In this document: positions 7,465 to 16,554 of the stretch, piece after piece
How the letters are laid out: every line of letters starts with the position of its first letter
Position numbering within the stretch: position 1 is the stretch's first letter
Assembly: GCF_014641195.1 (NCBI RefSeq)
Contig: NZ_BMHQ01000012.1
Location: 1 to 64,000, forward strand
Source: Marinithermofilum abyssi
GTDB taxonomy: Bacteria > Bacillota > Bacilli > Thermoactinomycetales > DSM-45169
Reading direction: 5' to 3'
Length of the DNA stretch: 64,000 bases
Translations under genes and position numbers: made by a program
Notes under the pieces: model-generated
What the model was told of the DNA's origin: nothing
The model's input: only the letters and a program-made list of their open reading frames with translations
The model's database searches: none

Positions 7465-8880
7465 GTGGCACTCATAAAAGTAATGGATCTGGAGGAATTG
7501 CTGGCGCGAGGCGGACAGCGAGCACGGGCGTTGGGAAGTCCTGTGCTGATCAGTCATACCCGCCTGGTCAGCGAGGTGGATCCCCTGTCTTTCTTTGCAG
7601 CTGGTGAAGACCTTTTTACGGGACAGCGTAGCTATTGGGCGGATCAGGATCGCCGGGTCCAACTGGTGGGATTGGGAGCGGCTCGCTATGTCGAAGCGAA
7701 CGGGACCAACCGCTTTTCCGCAGTGGAAACCGAGTGGCAAAGCCTGTTGGACAATGCGCTGGTAGAACCCCGGGATACCCATATGGCCGCCGGCCCAGTA
7801 TTGTTGGGCGGCTTTTCCTTTGACCCGCTGAAGCCAAAAAGCAAGCTGTGGGCTTCTTATGCGGATGCATCCTTTCAATTGCCTCGTCATCTGTTGGCGG
7901 TGATGGACGGGGAACTGACGCTTACTTTCAATGTCTTGCTGCAACCGGATGAATCCTGGCAAGCAACCGCCATCCAGGCGGCAGACGAACAGAATAAGCT
8001 GATGGAACGGGCGCATCGGCTGACGGTAAAATTGCACCCTGCATCCGGGAAGATTCGGGAGCGGGAGCCGGAATCCTACCATCGTATCGTGGAAAAAGCG
8101 GCAGGACACATCCGGGAAGGGGCACTGGAAAAAGTGGTACTGGCCCGGAAAATGGAAGTGGATATGGACCATGTGATCTCACCCGGACAGGTATTGAAGC
8201 GTTTACACGATCAACAAGCGCACAGCTTTCTTTTTGTCTTCGAGCGGGGGGCATCGTGTTTTATCGGGGCGTCGCCGGAGCGGCTGGTGAAACGGGAAGG
8301 CAATCGCCTGATCTCCACCTGCCTGGCTGGATCCATTCCCCGCGGCAATACCCCGGAGGAAGATGAACAGTTGGGACAGGCGCTTTTGGAGGATCACAAA
8401 AACCGAGTGGAACACGCGGTAGTGGTCCATATGATCCGGGAAGCGTTTGAGTCGGAATGCACCGATGTTCAAATACCGGAAGCGCCGCGTCTGTATAAGG
8501 TACGGGATATTCAACATCTGTATACACCGGTGGTGGGTAAGGCCGGAGCGGATACTTCTCTGTTGCGGATGGTGGAGCGGCTGCATCCGACACCAGCGCT
8601 GGGCGGCTATCCACAGCAACAGTCGGTGGAAATGATCCGGGAGATGGAAGGATTTGACCGTGGATGGTACGCAGCTCCCATCGGTTGGTTCAATCACCGG
8701 GGCGACGGGGAGTTTGCGGTAGCGATCCGCTCCGGGTTGCTGCATCGTGAGCGAGCGGTTTTGTTTGCCGGCTGTGGTATCGTGGGAGATTCCGATCCCG
8801 ACAGCGAGTACGAAGAGACGTGGGTCAAGTTTCGGCCGATGTTGTCGGCATTGGGAGGGATATCCCGTGACGACCGATGA
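7465..8880 (+). CDS. menF: Isochorismate synthase
   Basis: MenF converts chorismate to isochorismate, the entry step of menaquinone synthesis. The 471-residue protein carries the chorismate-binding domain in its C-terminal half: FIGASPERLVKREGN, the STCLAGSIPRG strand, and HPTPALGGYP with the C-terminal GAGIV-like segment FAGCGIVGDSDPDSEY. I chose GTG 7465, which follows a G-rich SD (GGGGGGAAA) and starts MALIKVMDLEELL; upstream codons lack one. It overlaps menD by 14 bases, so translation is probably coupled. Confidence 0.93.
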   Translation: MALIKVMDLEELLARGGQRARALGSPVLISHTRLVSEVDPLSFFAAGEDLFTGQRSYWADQDRRVQLVGLGAARYVEANGTNRFSAVETEWQSLLDNALVEPRDTHMAAGPVLLGGFSFDPLKPKSKLWASYADASFQLPRHLLAVMDGELTLTFNVLLQPDESWQATAIQAADEQNKLMERAHRLTVKLHPASGKIREREPESYHRIVEKAAGHIREGALEKVVLARKMEVDMDHVISPGQVLKRLHDQQAHSFLFVFERGASCFIGASPERLVKREGNRLISTCLAGSIPRGNTPEEDEQLGQALLEDHKNRVEHAVVVHMIREAFESECTDVQIPEAPRLYKVRDIQHLYTPVVGKAGADTSLLRMVERLHPTPALGGYPQQQSVEMIREMEGFDRGWYAAPIGWFNHRGDGEFAVAIRSGLLHRERAVLFAGCGIVGDSDPDSEYEETWVKFRPMLSALGGISRDDR

Positions 8881-10639
8881 TCTGACGCTGTATGTGGGCG
8901 CCTTTGTGGACGAACTGGTGGAGAGCGGTGTGGTTCATGCCGTGATCAGTCCCGGTTCCCGTTCCACTCCGCTGGCGATGATGATGGCTGAACATCCCGG
9001 CATCAAGGTGTGGATGCATGTGGATGAGCGATCCGCCGGTTTTTTTGCTTTGGGCTTGGCCAAAGCCCGGCAAGAACCGGTGGTTTTGTTGTGCACATCA
9101 GGCACGGCGGCAGCCAACTACCTGCCTGCGGTGGTGGAGGCCAAGCTGGCTCGCGTTCCGCTCTTGGTACTGACGGCGGACCGGCCTCACGAACTGCGGG
9201 ATGTGGGAGCACCGCAAGCGATCGATCAAATCAAGCTGTTCGGCTCCCATGTGAAATGGTTCACGGAGATGGCACTCCCCGAATCCTCGGAAGCCGCGCT
9301 TCGATATGTTCGAACGGCGGCAGGGCGGGCAGCGGGAGCGGCTCGTACCGGACCCAAAGGGCCGGTCCACCTCAACTTCCCCTTCCGCGAGCCTTTGCTG
9401 CCCCGTTTGGATGCGCCGGATCTATTTCAGGGAGGAAAACGGGACCGGGGAGCTTATGTCCGGCTACATACGGGCAGACGAAACCTGGATCCGGTTTTGT
9501 TGGACTCCTTGGCCGCTGAACTGACAGCGGTCCAGCGCGGAGTGATCATCTGCGGACCCCAAGAAGATCCCCGGTTGGCCGAAGCGGTGGTTCCGTTGGC
9601 AAGAGCCCTCGGTTTTCCTATTTTGGCAGATCCTCTGTCCCGGCTGCGCTACGGCTCCCACGACAAAGAGTTGGTGCTCGACGGGTACGATGCCTTTCTG
9701 CGGGTGCCGCGTGTGGTGGAAGAGATGGCTCCGGAGGCGGTCGTCCGTTTTGGAGCGATGCCGGTTTCCAAAGCGTTGATGTTGTATCTGAAAGACCATT
9801 CCGCGTGTCGGCACATCGTTGTGGATGCCGATGAAGGGTGGCGGGAACCGACAGCCCTTGCCTCGGACATGGTGTATGGGGATCCGGCTGCCTTTTGCGA
9901 AGGGATCCTTACCCGGATCGGCGGCGGACAAGCCCGTTCTTCTGTTTGGCAGCAGCAGTGGACTCGCCTGAACCGGATCACCGGGGAGGTGCTCCGATCG
10001 GCGGCAAAACGGGAGGGTGCTCTCTTTGAAGGGCGGGTGTTCGCAGAGCTGCATGATTGGCTTCCGGAAGGGGTGGTCCTCTTTGCCGGCAACAGCATGC
10101 CGATCCGGGATATGGACACCTTTATGACCAACCGGGAGGGTGCCCTCCTCCCCCTCGCCAACCGGGGGGCCAACGGGATCGATGGCGTGGTTTCTTCCGC
10201 GATGGGGGCTGCTGCGGCAGGCAATCCGGTGGTTTTGGTGATCGGGGATCTGTCCTTCTTTCACGATATGAACGGCTTGTTGGCTGCCAAGTGGTATGGC
10301 CTGAACATCACGATTGTGCTGGTAAACAACGACGGCGGCGGCATCTTCTCCTTTTTGCCCCAGGCGCAGGAGAAGACGCATTTTGAACAGTTGTTCGGTA
10401 CGCCCATCGGGCTGGACTATGCCCAGGCGGTTCGGATGTATGGGGGCATTCATCAACGTGTGACAGAGTGGAACGGATTCCGTGAGGCGGTGCTCAAAGG
10501 GATCAGCGGATCTGGTTGGACGGTGGTGGAAGTTCCTACGGATCGCGAGGAGAATGTCCGGATGCATCGGGAGATCTGGCAAGAGGCGGCCGCTCGGGTG
10601 GAGAGCGCGTTGCAAGAGGAGTGGGACACATGCGATTAA
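8867..10639 (+). CDS. menD: SEPHCHC synthase (ThDP-dependent)
   Basis: MenD joins isochorismate to the succinyl semialdehyde unit from 2-oxoglutarate, using thiamine diphosphate and Mg2+. The 590-residue protein has the N-terminal Pyr domain (HAVISPGSRSTPLAM, then GTAAANYLPAVVEA) and the C-terminal ThDP-binding motif GDLSFFHDMNGL...NNDGGGIF. GTG 8867 is the start: GGGAGGG precedes it and it begins MTTDDLTLYVGAFVDEL like other MenD proteins. It overlaps menF upstream and menH downstream by about ten bases. The operon is dense and translationally coupled. Confidence 0.96.
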   Translation: MTTDDLTLYVGAFVDELVESGVVHAVISPGSRSTPLAMMMAEHPGIKVWMHVDERSAGFFALGLAKARQEPVVLLCTSGTAAANYLPAVVEAKLARVPLLVLTADRPHELRDVGAPQAIDQIKLFGSHVKWFTEMALPESSEAALRYVRTAAGRAAGAARTGPKGPVHLNFPFREPLLPRLDAPDLFQGGKRDRGAYVRLHTGRRNLDPVLLDSLAAELTAVQRGVIICGPQEDPRLAEAVVPLARALGFPILADPLSRLRYGSHDKELVLDGYDAFLRVPRVVEEMAPEAVVRFGAMPVSKALMLYLKDHSACRHIVVDADEGWREPTALASDMVYGDPAAFCEGILTRIGGGQARSSVWQQQWTRLNRITGEVLRSAAKREGALFEGRVFAELHDWLPEGVVLFAGNSMPIRDMDTFMTNREGALLPLANRGANGIDGVVSSAMGAAAAGNPVVLVIGDLSFFHDMNGLLAAKWYGLNITIVLVNNDGGGIFSFLPQAQEKTHFEQLFGTPIGLDYAQAVRMYGGIHQRVTEWNGFREAVLKGISGSGWTVVEVPTDREENVRMHREIWQEAAARVESALQEEWDTCD

Positions 10640-11475
10640 CGGTTCGCGGTGTCACGTACCGGGTGGAAACGGTCGGGCACGGGCCGCCGCTCTTGTTACT
10701 CCACGGTTTTACCGGCTCCCGTACCACCTGGTATCCCTTTGCGGCAAAATGGGCTGCGCATTTTCGCTTGATCATGGTGGATCTGCTCGGTCATGGGGAG
10801 TCGGATGCACCGGCCGACCCGCAGCGGTATGCCGTGGAGGAATCCGCTGCCGACTTATCCGCCCTGTTGGATCGGCTTGCGATCGATTCGGCGCATGTGC
10901 TGGGATACTCCATGGGCGGTCGGTTGGCCGTGTCTGTTGCCGCGCTGTATCCGGATCGGCTCCGTTCGCTGGTGTTGGAAAGCAGTTCCCCGGGCTTGGC
11001 GGATCCGGAGGCGAGACGGAATCGGAAGGAGCTGGATGATGCCTTGGCCGAGGGGATTGAAGAAAAAGGCATCCCTGCTTTTGTTCAGCGGTGGGAGACC
11101 ATTCCCTTGTTTGCTTCCCAACGGCAGCTTCCTTGTGAGGTGAAGGAACGTCAACGGGCGGAGCGCCTCCGGAACCGGCCGGAAGGGTTGGCTAACAGCT
11201 TGCGGGGAATGGGCACCGGGGTGCAGCCGTCCTGGTGGACACATCTGTCTTCTTTCTCTTTTCCGGTCCTGTTGATCACCGGTGAATGGGATGAAAAATT
11301 TTGCCGGATTGCCGAATCGATGGCGAAACAGCTGCCCCGTGCAGAGCACCGTGTGGTTCCCCGGGTGGGCCATGCGGTTCATCTGGAACAACCCGATCTT
11401 TTTGGTACAATGGTAATGGACTTTCTTCAAGGTTTGGATGTCTCTTCAGCAAATGAGGGAGGTTGGAGCCAGTGA
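10630..11475 (+). CDS. menH: SHCHC synthase, alpha/beta hydrolase
   Basis: MenH eliminates pyruvate from SEPHCHC to give SHCHC. The 281-residue alpha/beta-hydrolase has [14 protein letters not shown] (oxyanion region), the nucleophile elbow GYSMGGR with its Ser, and [13 protein letters not shown] with the catalytic His. ATG 10630 overlaps the end of menD, and the SD (GAGGAGTGG) lies inside menD. Position between menD and menB supports MenH over a generic hydrolase. Confidence 0.9.
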   Translation: MRLTVRGVTYRVETVGHGPPLLLLHGFTGSRTTWYPFAAKWAAHFRLIMVDLLGHGESDAPADPQRYAVEESAADLSALLDRLAIDSAHVLGYSMGGRLAVSVAALYPDRLRSLVLESSSPGLADPEARRNRKELDDALAEGIEEKGIPAFVQRWETIPLFASQRQLPCEVKERQRAERLRNRPEGLANSLRGMGTGVQPSWWTHLSSFSFPVLLITGEWDEKFCRIAESMAKQLPRAEHRVVPRVGHAVHLEQPDLFGTMVMDFLQGLDVSSANEGGWSQ

Positions 11476-12290
11476 CAGTGGAGTGGAAACCGGTTCGCAA
11501 ATATGAAGATATTTTGTATGAAACCTACGGCCAAATCGCCAAAATCACCATCAACCGGCCGGAAGTGCGCAATGCATTCCGTCCGAAAACGGTGATGGAA
11601 ATGATCGATGCGTTTTCCCGGGCACGGGATGATTCCGAGATCGGTGTGATCATCTTGACCGGCGCCGGAGAGAAAGCGTTTTGTTCCGGCGGCGACCAAA
11701 AAGTGCGCGGCCACGGCGGCTATGTGGGAGATGACCAAATCCCGCGTCTCAATGTGTTGGATCTGCAACGCCTGATCCGCACCATCCCCAAGCCGGTGAT
11801 CGCCATGGTGGCAGGCTATGCTATCGGCGGCGGCCATGTACTCCATGTGGTCTGCGACTTGACCATTGCTGCGGATAACGCCATTTTCGGCCAAACCGGC
11901 CCCAAAGTGGGCAGCTTCGACGCCGGTTATGGTGCGGGTTACCTGGCACGTATCGTCGGTCACAAAAAAGCCCGGGAGATCTGGTATCTCTGTCGTCAAT
12001 ACAATGCCCAGGAAGCTTTGGAGATGGGCTTGGTCAACACCGTGGTTCCGTTGGAGAAGCTGGAGGAAGAAACCCTCAAGTGGTGCGAGGAAATCCTGGA
12101 GAAATCCCCGACGGCGCTGCGTTTCCTGAAAGCCTCCTTCAACGCCGATACCGACGGCCTGGCCGGTTTGCAGCAGCTGGGCGGCGACGCTACGCTTCTC
12201 TACTACACCACCGACGAAGCCAAAGAAGGCCGGGATGCTTTCAAAGAAAAACGGAAACCCGACTTCAAACAGTTCCCTCGCTTCCCGTGA
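11472..12290 (+). CDS. menB: 1,4-dihydroxy-2-naphthoyl-CoA synthase
   Basis: MenB is the crotonase-fold enzyme that closes the naphthoate ring from o-succinylbenzoyl-CoA. The 272-residue protein has the oxyanion-hole segments [11 protein letters not shown] and [19 protein letters not shown], plus the MenB-specific [15 protein letters not shown] and the C-terminal [14 protein letters not shown] prefer GTG 11472 (9 bases after GAGGGAGG) over TTG 11463, which would touch the SD. Its 5' end overlaps menH. Confidence 0.97.
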   Translation: MTVEWKPVRKYEDILYETYGQIAKITINRPEVRNAFRPKTVMEMIDAFSRARDDSEIGVIILTGAGEKAFCSGGDQKVRGHGGYVGDDQIPRLNVLDLQRLIRTIPKPVIAMVAGYAIGGGHVLHVVCDLTIAADNAIFGQTGPKVGSFDAGYGAGYLARIVGHKKAREIWYLCRQYNAQEALEMGLVNTVVPLEKLEEETLKWCEEILEKSPTALRFLKASFNADTDGLAGLQQLGGDATLLYYTTDEAKEGRDAFKEKRKPDFKQFPRFP

Positions 12291-12331
12291 TCGGCGCGGG
12301 GAATACGCGGGATATATACTGGATGATCAGC

Positions 12332-12360
12332 GGCAACCTCCGTGGCGGGGTTGCCCTTTT
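12332..12360 (+). terminator. Terminator-like hairpin between menB and menE
   Basis: GGCAACC (12332-12338) pairs with GGTTGCC (12349-12355) and is followed by CTTTT. It lies in the 199-base gap in the middle of the men cluster and may reduce read-through into menEC. Confidence 0.6.
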
Positions 12361-12489
12361 GGCATCCGTGGGAAAGTGTTTCGGTCGATGGAAGCAGTTG
12401 TTTCCGTTTATCCCGACGAAGCATTTGCTAGGGTAAGAGTGATTTAAAGAAGGTTTGGCAATGTATTTTCAGACGCGAGGTGGAAGCGA

Positions 12490-13995
12490 ATGATGCAGGA
12501 GTTGAGCTCCCGTTCCCTCCCTCACTGGCATACCAAACGGGCGGATTTGACCCCGGATCGCCCGGCGTTGCTGGCGGAAGGGGTGCAATGGTCCTTTCGT
12601 GAACTGCATGAACGGGCGCGGACGACTGCCGGGAAATTGGCCGCTCTGGGGATTCAAAAGGGGGACCGGGTCGGGGTGCTGATGCACAACCGCCCGGAAA
12701 TGGTGCAACTGGTTCACGCTTTGTCCTACCTGGAGGCGGTGTTGGTGCCGTTGAACATCCGTCTTTCTCCCGTGGAAGCGGGTTGGCAGATACAAAACGC
12801 CGAGGCCAAGTTGACAGTATATGATGGGACCAACCGGAAGACCGCGCAAAAAATCCGGGAGATCGACGGTGCCCTTGCTCTCCTCGCCTGGGAGGAGTTG
12901 GAGCAACAACAGCCGGTCGATTTCCAGCCGCCGGTGAGAGTCGGCTTGGACAGCCTCCATACCATCATGTATACTTCCGGCACCACAGGCAAGCCCAAAG
13001 GTGTCATGCTCACTTATGGAAACCACTGGTGGAGCGCTGTCGGTTCCGTGCTCAACCTGGGGCTTCAACCCGACGACCGCTGGCTGATTTGTGTTCCCTT
13101 GTTTCATATGAGCGGTCTTTCCATCCTGATGCGGAGTGTGATTTACGGCATAACGGCGGTGCTTCACGCTTCTTTTGAGCCGTCCGCGGCCAACCGCGCG
13201 ATCCGGAAGGAAGGCATTACCCATATGTCGGTGGTAAGTGCGATGCTCACCAGGATGGTAGATGATTTGGGGGATCAATGTTATCCTGCTTCTTTCCGCT
13301 GTATGCTGCTGGGGGGAGGGCCGGCGCCGCGGCCTCTCTTGGAGCGATGCAAGGAGAAGGGGATTCCTGTTTTTCAAACTTACGGGATGACGGAAACCGC
13401 TTCGCAAATCGTCACTCTGGCGCCGGAGGATGCGCTCTCCAAATTGGGGTCTGCCGGTAAGCCCCTATATCCGGCTGAACTTCGCATCCTTCGCGACGGG
13501 CGGGAGGTCCCCCCGGGAAGTGAAGGCGAGATTGTGGTTCGCGGCCCCAATGTAACGCCGGGTTATTGGCGTCGGGAAGATGCGTCTCGGGAAGCGATCC
13601 GGGATGGCTGGCTCCACACCGGAGATCTGGGCCGCATGGATGAAGAAGGGTTTCTGTATGTGCTGGACCGGCGCAGCGACTTGATCATTTCCGGCGGAGA
13701 AAACATCTATCCGGCGGAAGTGGAGGCAGCCCTCCTCGCTCATCCTGCTGTGGCCGAGGCGGGAGTAACAGGCCTGCCGGATGAACGGTGGGGACAAGTG
13801 CCGGCAGCAATCGTGCGGCTGCAGGATGGTGCCGAGGTGACGGAAGCCGACCTGATGAAGCACTGCCGGGAGCGGTTGGCGAAATACAAAGTGCCTGTCC
13901 GCATCCATCAGGTGGGCCGGCCCTTGCCCCGGAACGCCTCCAACAAGCTGTTGCGACGCAAGCTGGCGGAACTGCTGCCGAAAGGGGAGTGCTGA
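12490..13995 (+). CDS. menE: o-Succinylbenzoate-CoA ligase
   Basis: MenE activates o-succinylbenzoate with ATP and CoA to give the MenB substrate. The 501-residue ANL-superfamily protein shows the P-loop TIMYTSGTTGKPKGVM near residue 160, YGMTETAS, the hinge Asp in GWLHTGDLG and a C-terminal catalytic Lys in PRNASNKLLRR. GAGGTGGAAG precedes ATG 12490. Position between menB and menC distinguishes it from other acyl-CoA ligases. Confidence 0.95.
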   Translation: MMQELSSRSLPHWHTKRADLTPDRPALLAEGVQWSFRELHERARTTAGKLAALGIQKGDRVGVLMHNRPEMVQLVHALSYLEAVLVPLNIRLSPVEAGWQIQNAEAKLTVYDGTNRKTAQKIREIDGALALLAWEELEQQQPVDFQPPVRVGLDSLHTIMYTSGTTGKPKGVMLTYGNHWWSAVGSVLNLGLQPDDRWLICVPLFHMSGLSILMRSVIYGITAVLHASFEPSAANRAIRKEGITHMSVVSAMLTRMVDDLGDQCYPASFRCMLLGGGPAPRPLLERCKEKGIPVFQTYGMTETASQIVTLAPEDALSKLGSAGKPLYPAELRILRDGREVPPGSEGEIVVRGPNVTPGYWRREDASREAIRDGWLHTGDLGRMDEEGFLYVLDRRSDLIISGGENIYPAEVEAALLAHPAVAEAGVTGLPDERWGQVPAAIVRLQDGAEVTEADLMKHCRERLAKYKVPVRIHQVGRPLPRNASNKLLRRKLAELLPKGEC

Positions 13996-13996
13996 G

Positions 13997-15115
13997 GTGA
14001 AGGCGGTTTCCATTCGCAAAGTTACTCTGTATCAGATTCGCATGCCGCTGCGCGCCCCCTTTGTCACCAGCTTGGCCACGGTGACAGACCGGGAGCTGAT
14101 TTTGGCAGAAGTGACCGATCAGGATGGGATGACGGGGTTTGGCGAGTGCGTCGCCTTTGACACCCCTTGGTATACCGAAGAGACGGTAAAGACCGCATGG
14201 CATGTGATGGAAGATATTCTGATTCCCCTTCTGTTGGAGGAATCGCTGGCACATCCGACAGAGGCGGCCGGCCGCTTTGCCCTGGTACGCCGTCATTTCA
14301 TGGCCAAAGCGGCCTTGGAAGGAGCGGTGTGGGACCTTTTTGCCAAGCGGGCGGGCGTGTCTCTCGCCCGGTATGTGGGAGGGACACGAGAACGGATCGC
14401 ATCCGGGGTGGCGATCGGTGCCCAACCCACCCTCGAAGCGATGGTGGAACAGGTGGGCCGGCGGGTGGCGGAAGGGTATCGCCGCATCAAGGTGAAGATT
14501 AAACCGGGAGCGGATGGGGAGATCTTGTCCGCGATTCGTCAGGCCTATCCGGAAGTACCCTTGATGGCTGATGCCAACTCGTCTTATACGCTGCAGGATA
14601 TCGAGCGTTTAAAGGAATGGGATGATCTTGATCTCCTCATGATCGAGCAACCCTTGGCCGCAGATGACATTATTGATCATGCCCGATTGCAGCAAGCGAT
14701 CCGGACGCCTGTCTGTTTGGATGAGAGCATTACCTCGGCTGAGGATGTGCGAAAGGCGGTACAGCTGGGCAGCTGCCGCATCATCAATGTGAAACTGGGC
14801 CGGGTCGGCGGCTGGACGGAAGCCTTGCGCATTCACGAATGGTGTCGGGAGCACGGTGTCGATCTGTGGTGCGGGGGCATGTTGGAATCCGGCATCGCCC
14901 GTGCGCACAATATTGCCCTGGCCTCCCTTCCCGGATTTACGCTGCCCGGGGATATCTCCGCTTCCGCCCGCTACTGGGAAAAAGATGTCATCCATCCCGA
15001 GGTGGTCGTGGAGGAGGGTATGATCCGGGTTCCGACAGAGCCAGGGATCGGGGTCGATTTGGACTGGGAATATTTGGAGCATGTGATGGTACGGAAACAA
15101 AGCTGGACCCCATGA
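13997..15115 (+). CDS. menC: o-Succinylbenzoate synthase
   Basis: MenC is the enolase-superfamily dehydratase that makes o-succinylbenzoate from SHCHC. The 372-residue protein has the KVKIK lysine pair near residue 163, metal ligands in LMADANSSY, MIEQPL and CLDESI, and the NVKLGRVGG lysine. It starts with GTG 13997, one base after the menE stop, with AAAGGGGAG as SD. Some relatives also racemise N-acylamino acids, but the operon fixes the main role. It ends the men operon. Confidence 0.95.
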   Translation: MKAVSIRKVTLYQIRMPLRAPFVTSLATVTDRELILAEVTDQDGMTGFGECVAFDTPWYTEETVKTAWHVMEDILIPLLLEESLAHPTEAAGRFALVRRHFMAKAALEGAVWDLFAKRAGVSLARYVGGTRERIASGVAIGAQPTLEAMVEQVGRRVAEGYRRIKVKIKPGADGEILSAIRQAYPEVPLMADANSSYTLQDIERLKEWDDLDLLMIEQPLAADDIIDHARLQQAIRTPVCLDESITSAEDVRKAVQLGSCRIINVKLGRVGGWTEALRIHEWCREHGVDLWCGGMLESGIARAHNIALASLPGFTLPGDISASARYWEKDVIHPEVVVEEGMIRVPTEPGIGVDLDWEYLEHVMVRKQSWTP

Positions 15116-15224
15116 GAGAAAATCCAGGAGGATTTTCCCTGCTGTTTCCAAAAAATATAAAATCGGGTACAATGCAAGAAGAGAGAATCGCGTCGATATC
15201 GACTCGTAAAGAGGGTGCAGTCGA

Positions 15225-15647
15225 GTGAGAAAGGAAACGTGGCTGGTGTTGAATGTCTCCTTTTGGTCTTTTGCAGCAGGGTTCGTCATTCATCTTTTCA
15301 GCGGCTTGTTTTACGTCTCTTCGTTTGTAGGAGAAAGAGATCCGCTTCTGTTGCTTATGCTCACAGTGTATATGCTTTCCGGCAATCTCGTTTTGCATGG
15401 TTTCCTCTACTTTGCTGTGGCTGTCCCCCTGATGGCCGGTCTCTTTCGCTGCTGGAATCCTGCCGACCCGGCGATGTATCCTCTGTCAGGTTCGGGAATC
15501 GGGCTGGCAGTTGCCCTGGTTGCAGCGTTTTTGGTGAAGACGGTTGACTGGTATTCGATGATGTTATGGGTGTCTGCAGGGTTTGTGTTTGGCTGTTTGT
15601 GGTGGAACCGGCTGTATGCTGCGGGGGAGAGTCAGTATGCCACCTGA
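15225..15647 (+). CDS. Small four-helix membrane protein, unknown function
   Basis: This 140-residue protein begins at GTG 15225 after AGAGGGTG. It has four hydrophobic segments (about residues 7-30, 40-65, 83-103, 108-128) and no recognisable catalytic motif. A TACAAT box at 15166-15171 may give it its own promoter. It sits 109 bases after menC and its stop abuts the end of the convergent ASCH gene. I do not recognise the family. Confidence 0.6.
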   Translation: MRKETWLVLNVSFWSFAAGFVIHLFSGLFYVSSFVGERDPLLLLMLTVYMLSGNLVLHGFLYFAVAVPLMAGLFRCWNPADPAMYPLSGSGIGLAVALVAAFLVKTVDWYSMMLWVSAGFVFGCLWWNRLYAAGESQYAT

Positions 15648-15986
15648 TTAATGGCCCATCGGTTCAAATTCATGCACCCACATGGGCATATCCGGAGTCA
15701 GAGGAATCCCTGGATGAATCTGTTGGATAGCATCAACATAGGCATGTACGCTTTTAAATCCTTCACTCTGTGCATCACGGTCGGTCATTTCGCCCAGTCG
15801 TTGCCGGTAGACCGCTGTGATGCGAAAGGATTCGCCTTGAAGCAACAGGATCTCACCGGGGTCGGCGTAGCGTCCATTGCGGCGGGTGGCCCGTTTTTTT
15901 CCGGTGAGTACTCTCTGAATATCTTCCTGTCGCGTAATGAGACGGTCAATGGAACAAGTTTTCGGCGGCAGTGGATCAAGGGACAT
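15648..15986 (-). CDS. ASCH-domain RNA-binding-like protein
   Basis: This 112-residue protein matches the ASCH/PUA-like fold: LTGKKRATRRNGRYADPGEILLLQGESFRITAVYRQRLGEM contains the GKK.TxRR signature and the G[DE] turn followed by the barrel strands. ASCH domains are thought to bind RNA or modified nucleotides. ATG 15986 (MSLDPLPP) is preferred because AAGAGGAGG is 6 bases upstream; the longer frame from 16004 has no SD. Stop-to-stop contact with the convergent membrane-protein gene leaves no space for a terminator. Confidence 0.75.
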   Translation of the reverse strand: MSLDPLPPKTCSIDRLITRQEDIQRVLTGKKRATRRNGRYADPGEILLLQGESFRITAVYRQRLGEMTDRDAQSEGFKSVHAYVDAIQQIHPGIPLTPDMPMWVHEFEPMGH

Positions 15987-16122
15987 GAAATTCCTCCTCT
16001 TCATGGGGATAATGACTCTATTTTCTCATCAGCATGATTGGTTGTCATCCGTTTTCACTCAGGCTATGAATTTCCTATTCGATTTCATAAATTCATCGAT
16101 GGAGCCCCGGGTAAATTCGCAG

Positions 16123-16128
16123 TATAAT
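16123..16128 (+). promoter_or_regulatory. TATAAT box upstream of the small peptide gene
   Basis: A perfect -10 hexamer lies 54 bases before the ATG of the 27-residue peptide. There is no good -35 box at 17 bases, so activity may need an activator or another sigma factor. Confidence 0.4.
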
Positions 16129-16181
16129 GAAAGCATATCATAGAGGCGTTTCTAAGTATAATCCTCACCGGGGTGGCATAC

Positions 16182-16265
16182 ATGATTAAAAAATTAATCA
16201 AATACGCTGCGATGGAAATCGGAAAGCGACTGGTGAAAAAGCTGGTGAGAAAGTTTGTCAAGTGA
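16182..16265 (+). CDS. 27-residue cationic amphipathic peptide
   Basis: ATG 16182 follows GGGGTGG by about five bases and opens a 27-residue peptide beginning MIKKLIKYAAMEIGK and ending KFVK. It has ten Lys/Arg and one acidic residue (net about +9), in an i, i+3/i+4 pattern that makes an amphipathic helix. There is no signal peptide, leader cleavage motif or Cys. Size and charge resemble leaderless bacteriocins, phenol-soluble-modulin-like peptides or type I toxins. It could also be a membrane-associated sporulation peptide. It stands alone between the ASCH gene and the TPP riboswitch. It was too short for routine gene calling, so the coding claim rests on SD, start and composition. Confidence 0.5.
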   Translation: MIKKLIKYAAMEIGKRLVKKLVRKFVK

Positions 16266-16319
16266 GGGCAAGGAACGGGTGGCAGGATATAGGTAATGGG
16301 AGCTTGCCACAGGTTTATC

Positions 16320-16348
16320 TTGTCCTTCAACGGTATTTTTGCCATAAT
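16320..16348 (+). promoter_or_regulatory. Promoter of the thiamine operon
   Basis: TTGTCC (16320-16325) and CATAAT (16343-16348) are separated by 17 bases, just before the TPP riboswitch. Confidence 0.7.
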
Positions 16349-16379
16349 GAAAGAAACAAACCCATAGAGCTATCAGTGG

Positions 16380-16475
16380 ACTAGGGGTGCCTGGATGACG
16401 GCCGGGCTGAGAAGAAGAGCCGCTCTCTCTTCTACCCTTGCACCTGATCTGGATCATACCAGCGTAGGGAAGTCC
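16380..16475 (+). ncRNA. TPP riboswitch (THI element)
   Basis: The conserved parts of a thiamine-pyrophosphate aptamer are all present: AGGGGTGC, GGGCTGAGA, ACCCTTGCACCTGATCTGG, and ATCATACCAGCGTAGGGAAG. A variable arm lies between the GCTGAGA and ACCCTT boxes. It is followed by a terminator hairpin, so control is probably transcriptional attenuation: bound TPP stops synthesis of the thi operon. Confidence 0.97.
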
Positions 16476-16498
16476 GTCGGAAGAAGTATTCTCATACT

Positions 16499-16532
16499 CT
16501 CATTCCAACGCTGGGATGAGGGTTTTTATTTT
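16499..16532 (+). terminator. Riboswitch expression-platform terminator
   Basis: CTCATTCC (16499-16506) pairs with GGGATGAG (16513-16520, one G-U pair) and is followed by GGTTTTTATTTT. It lies between the TPP aptamer and thiE and is the likely off-switch. Confidence 0.85.
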
Positions 16533-16554
16533 GCCTGAAACAGAGGAGGGGTCG

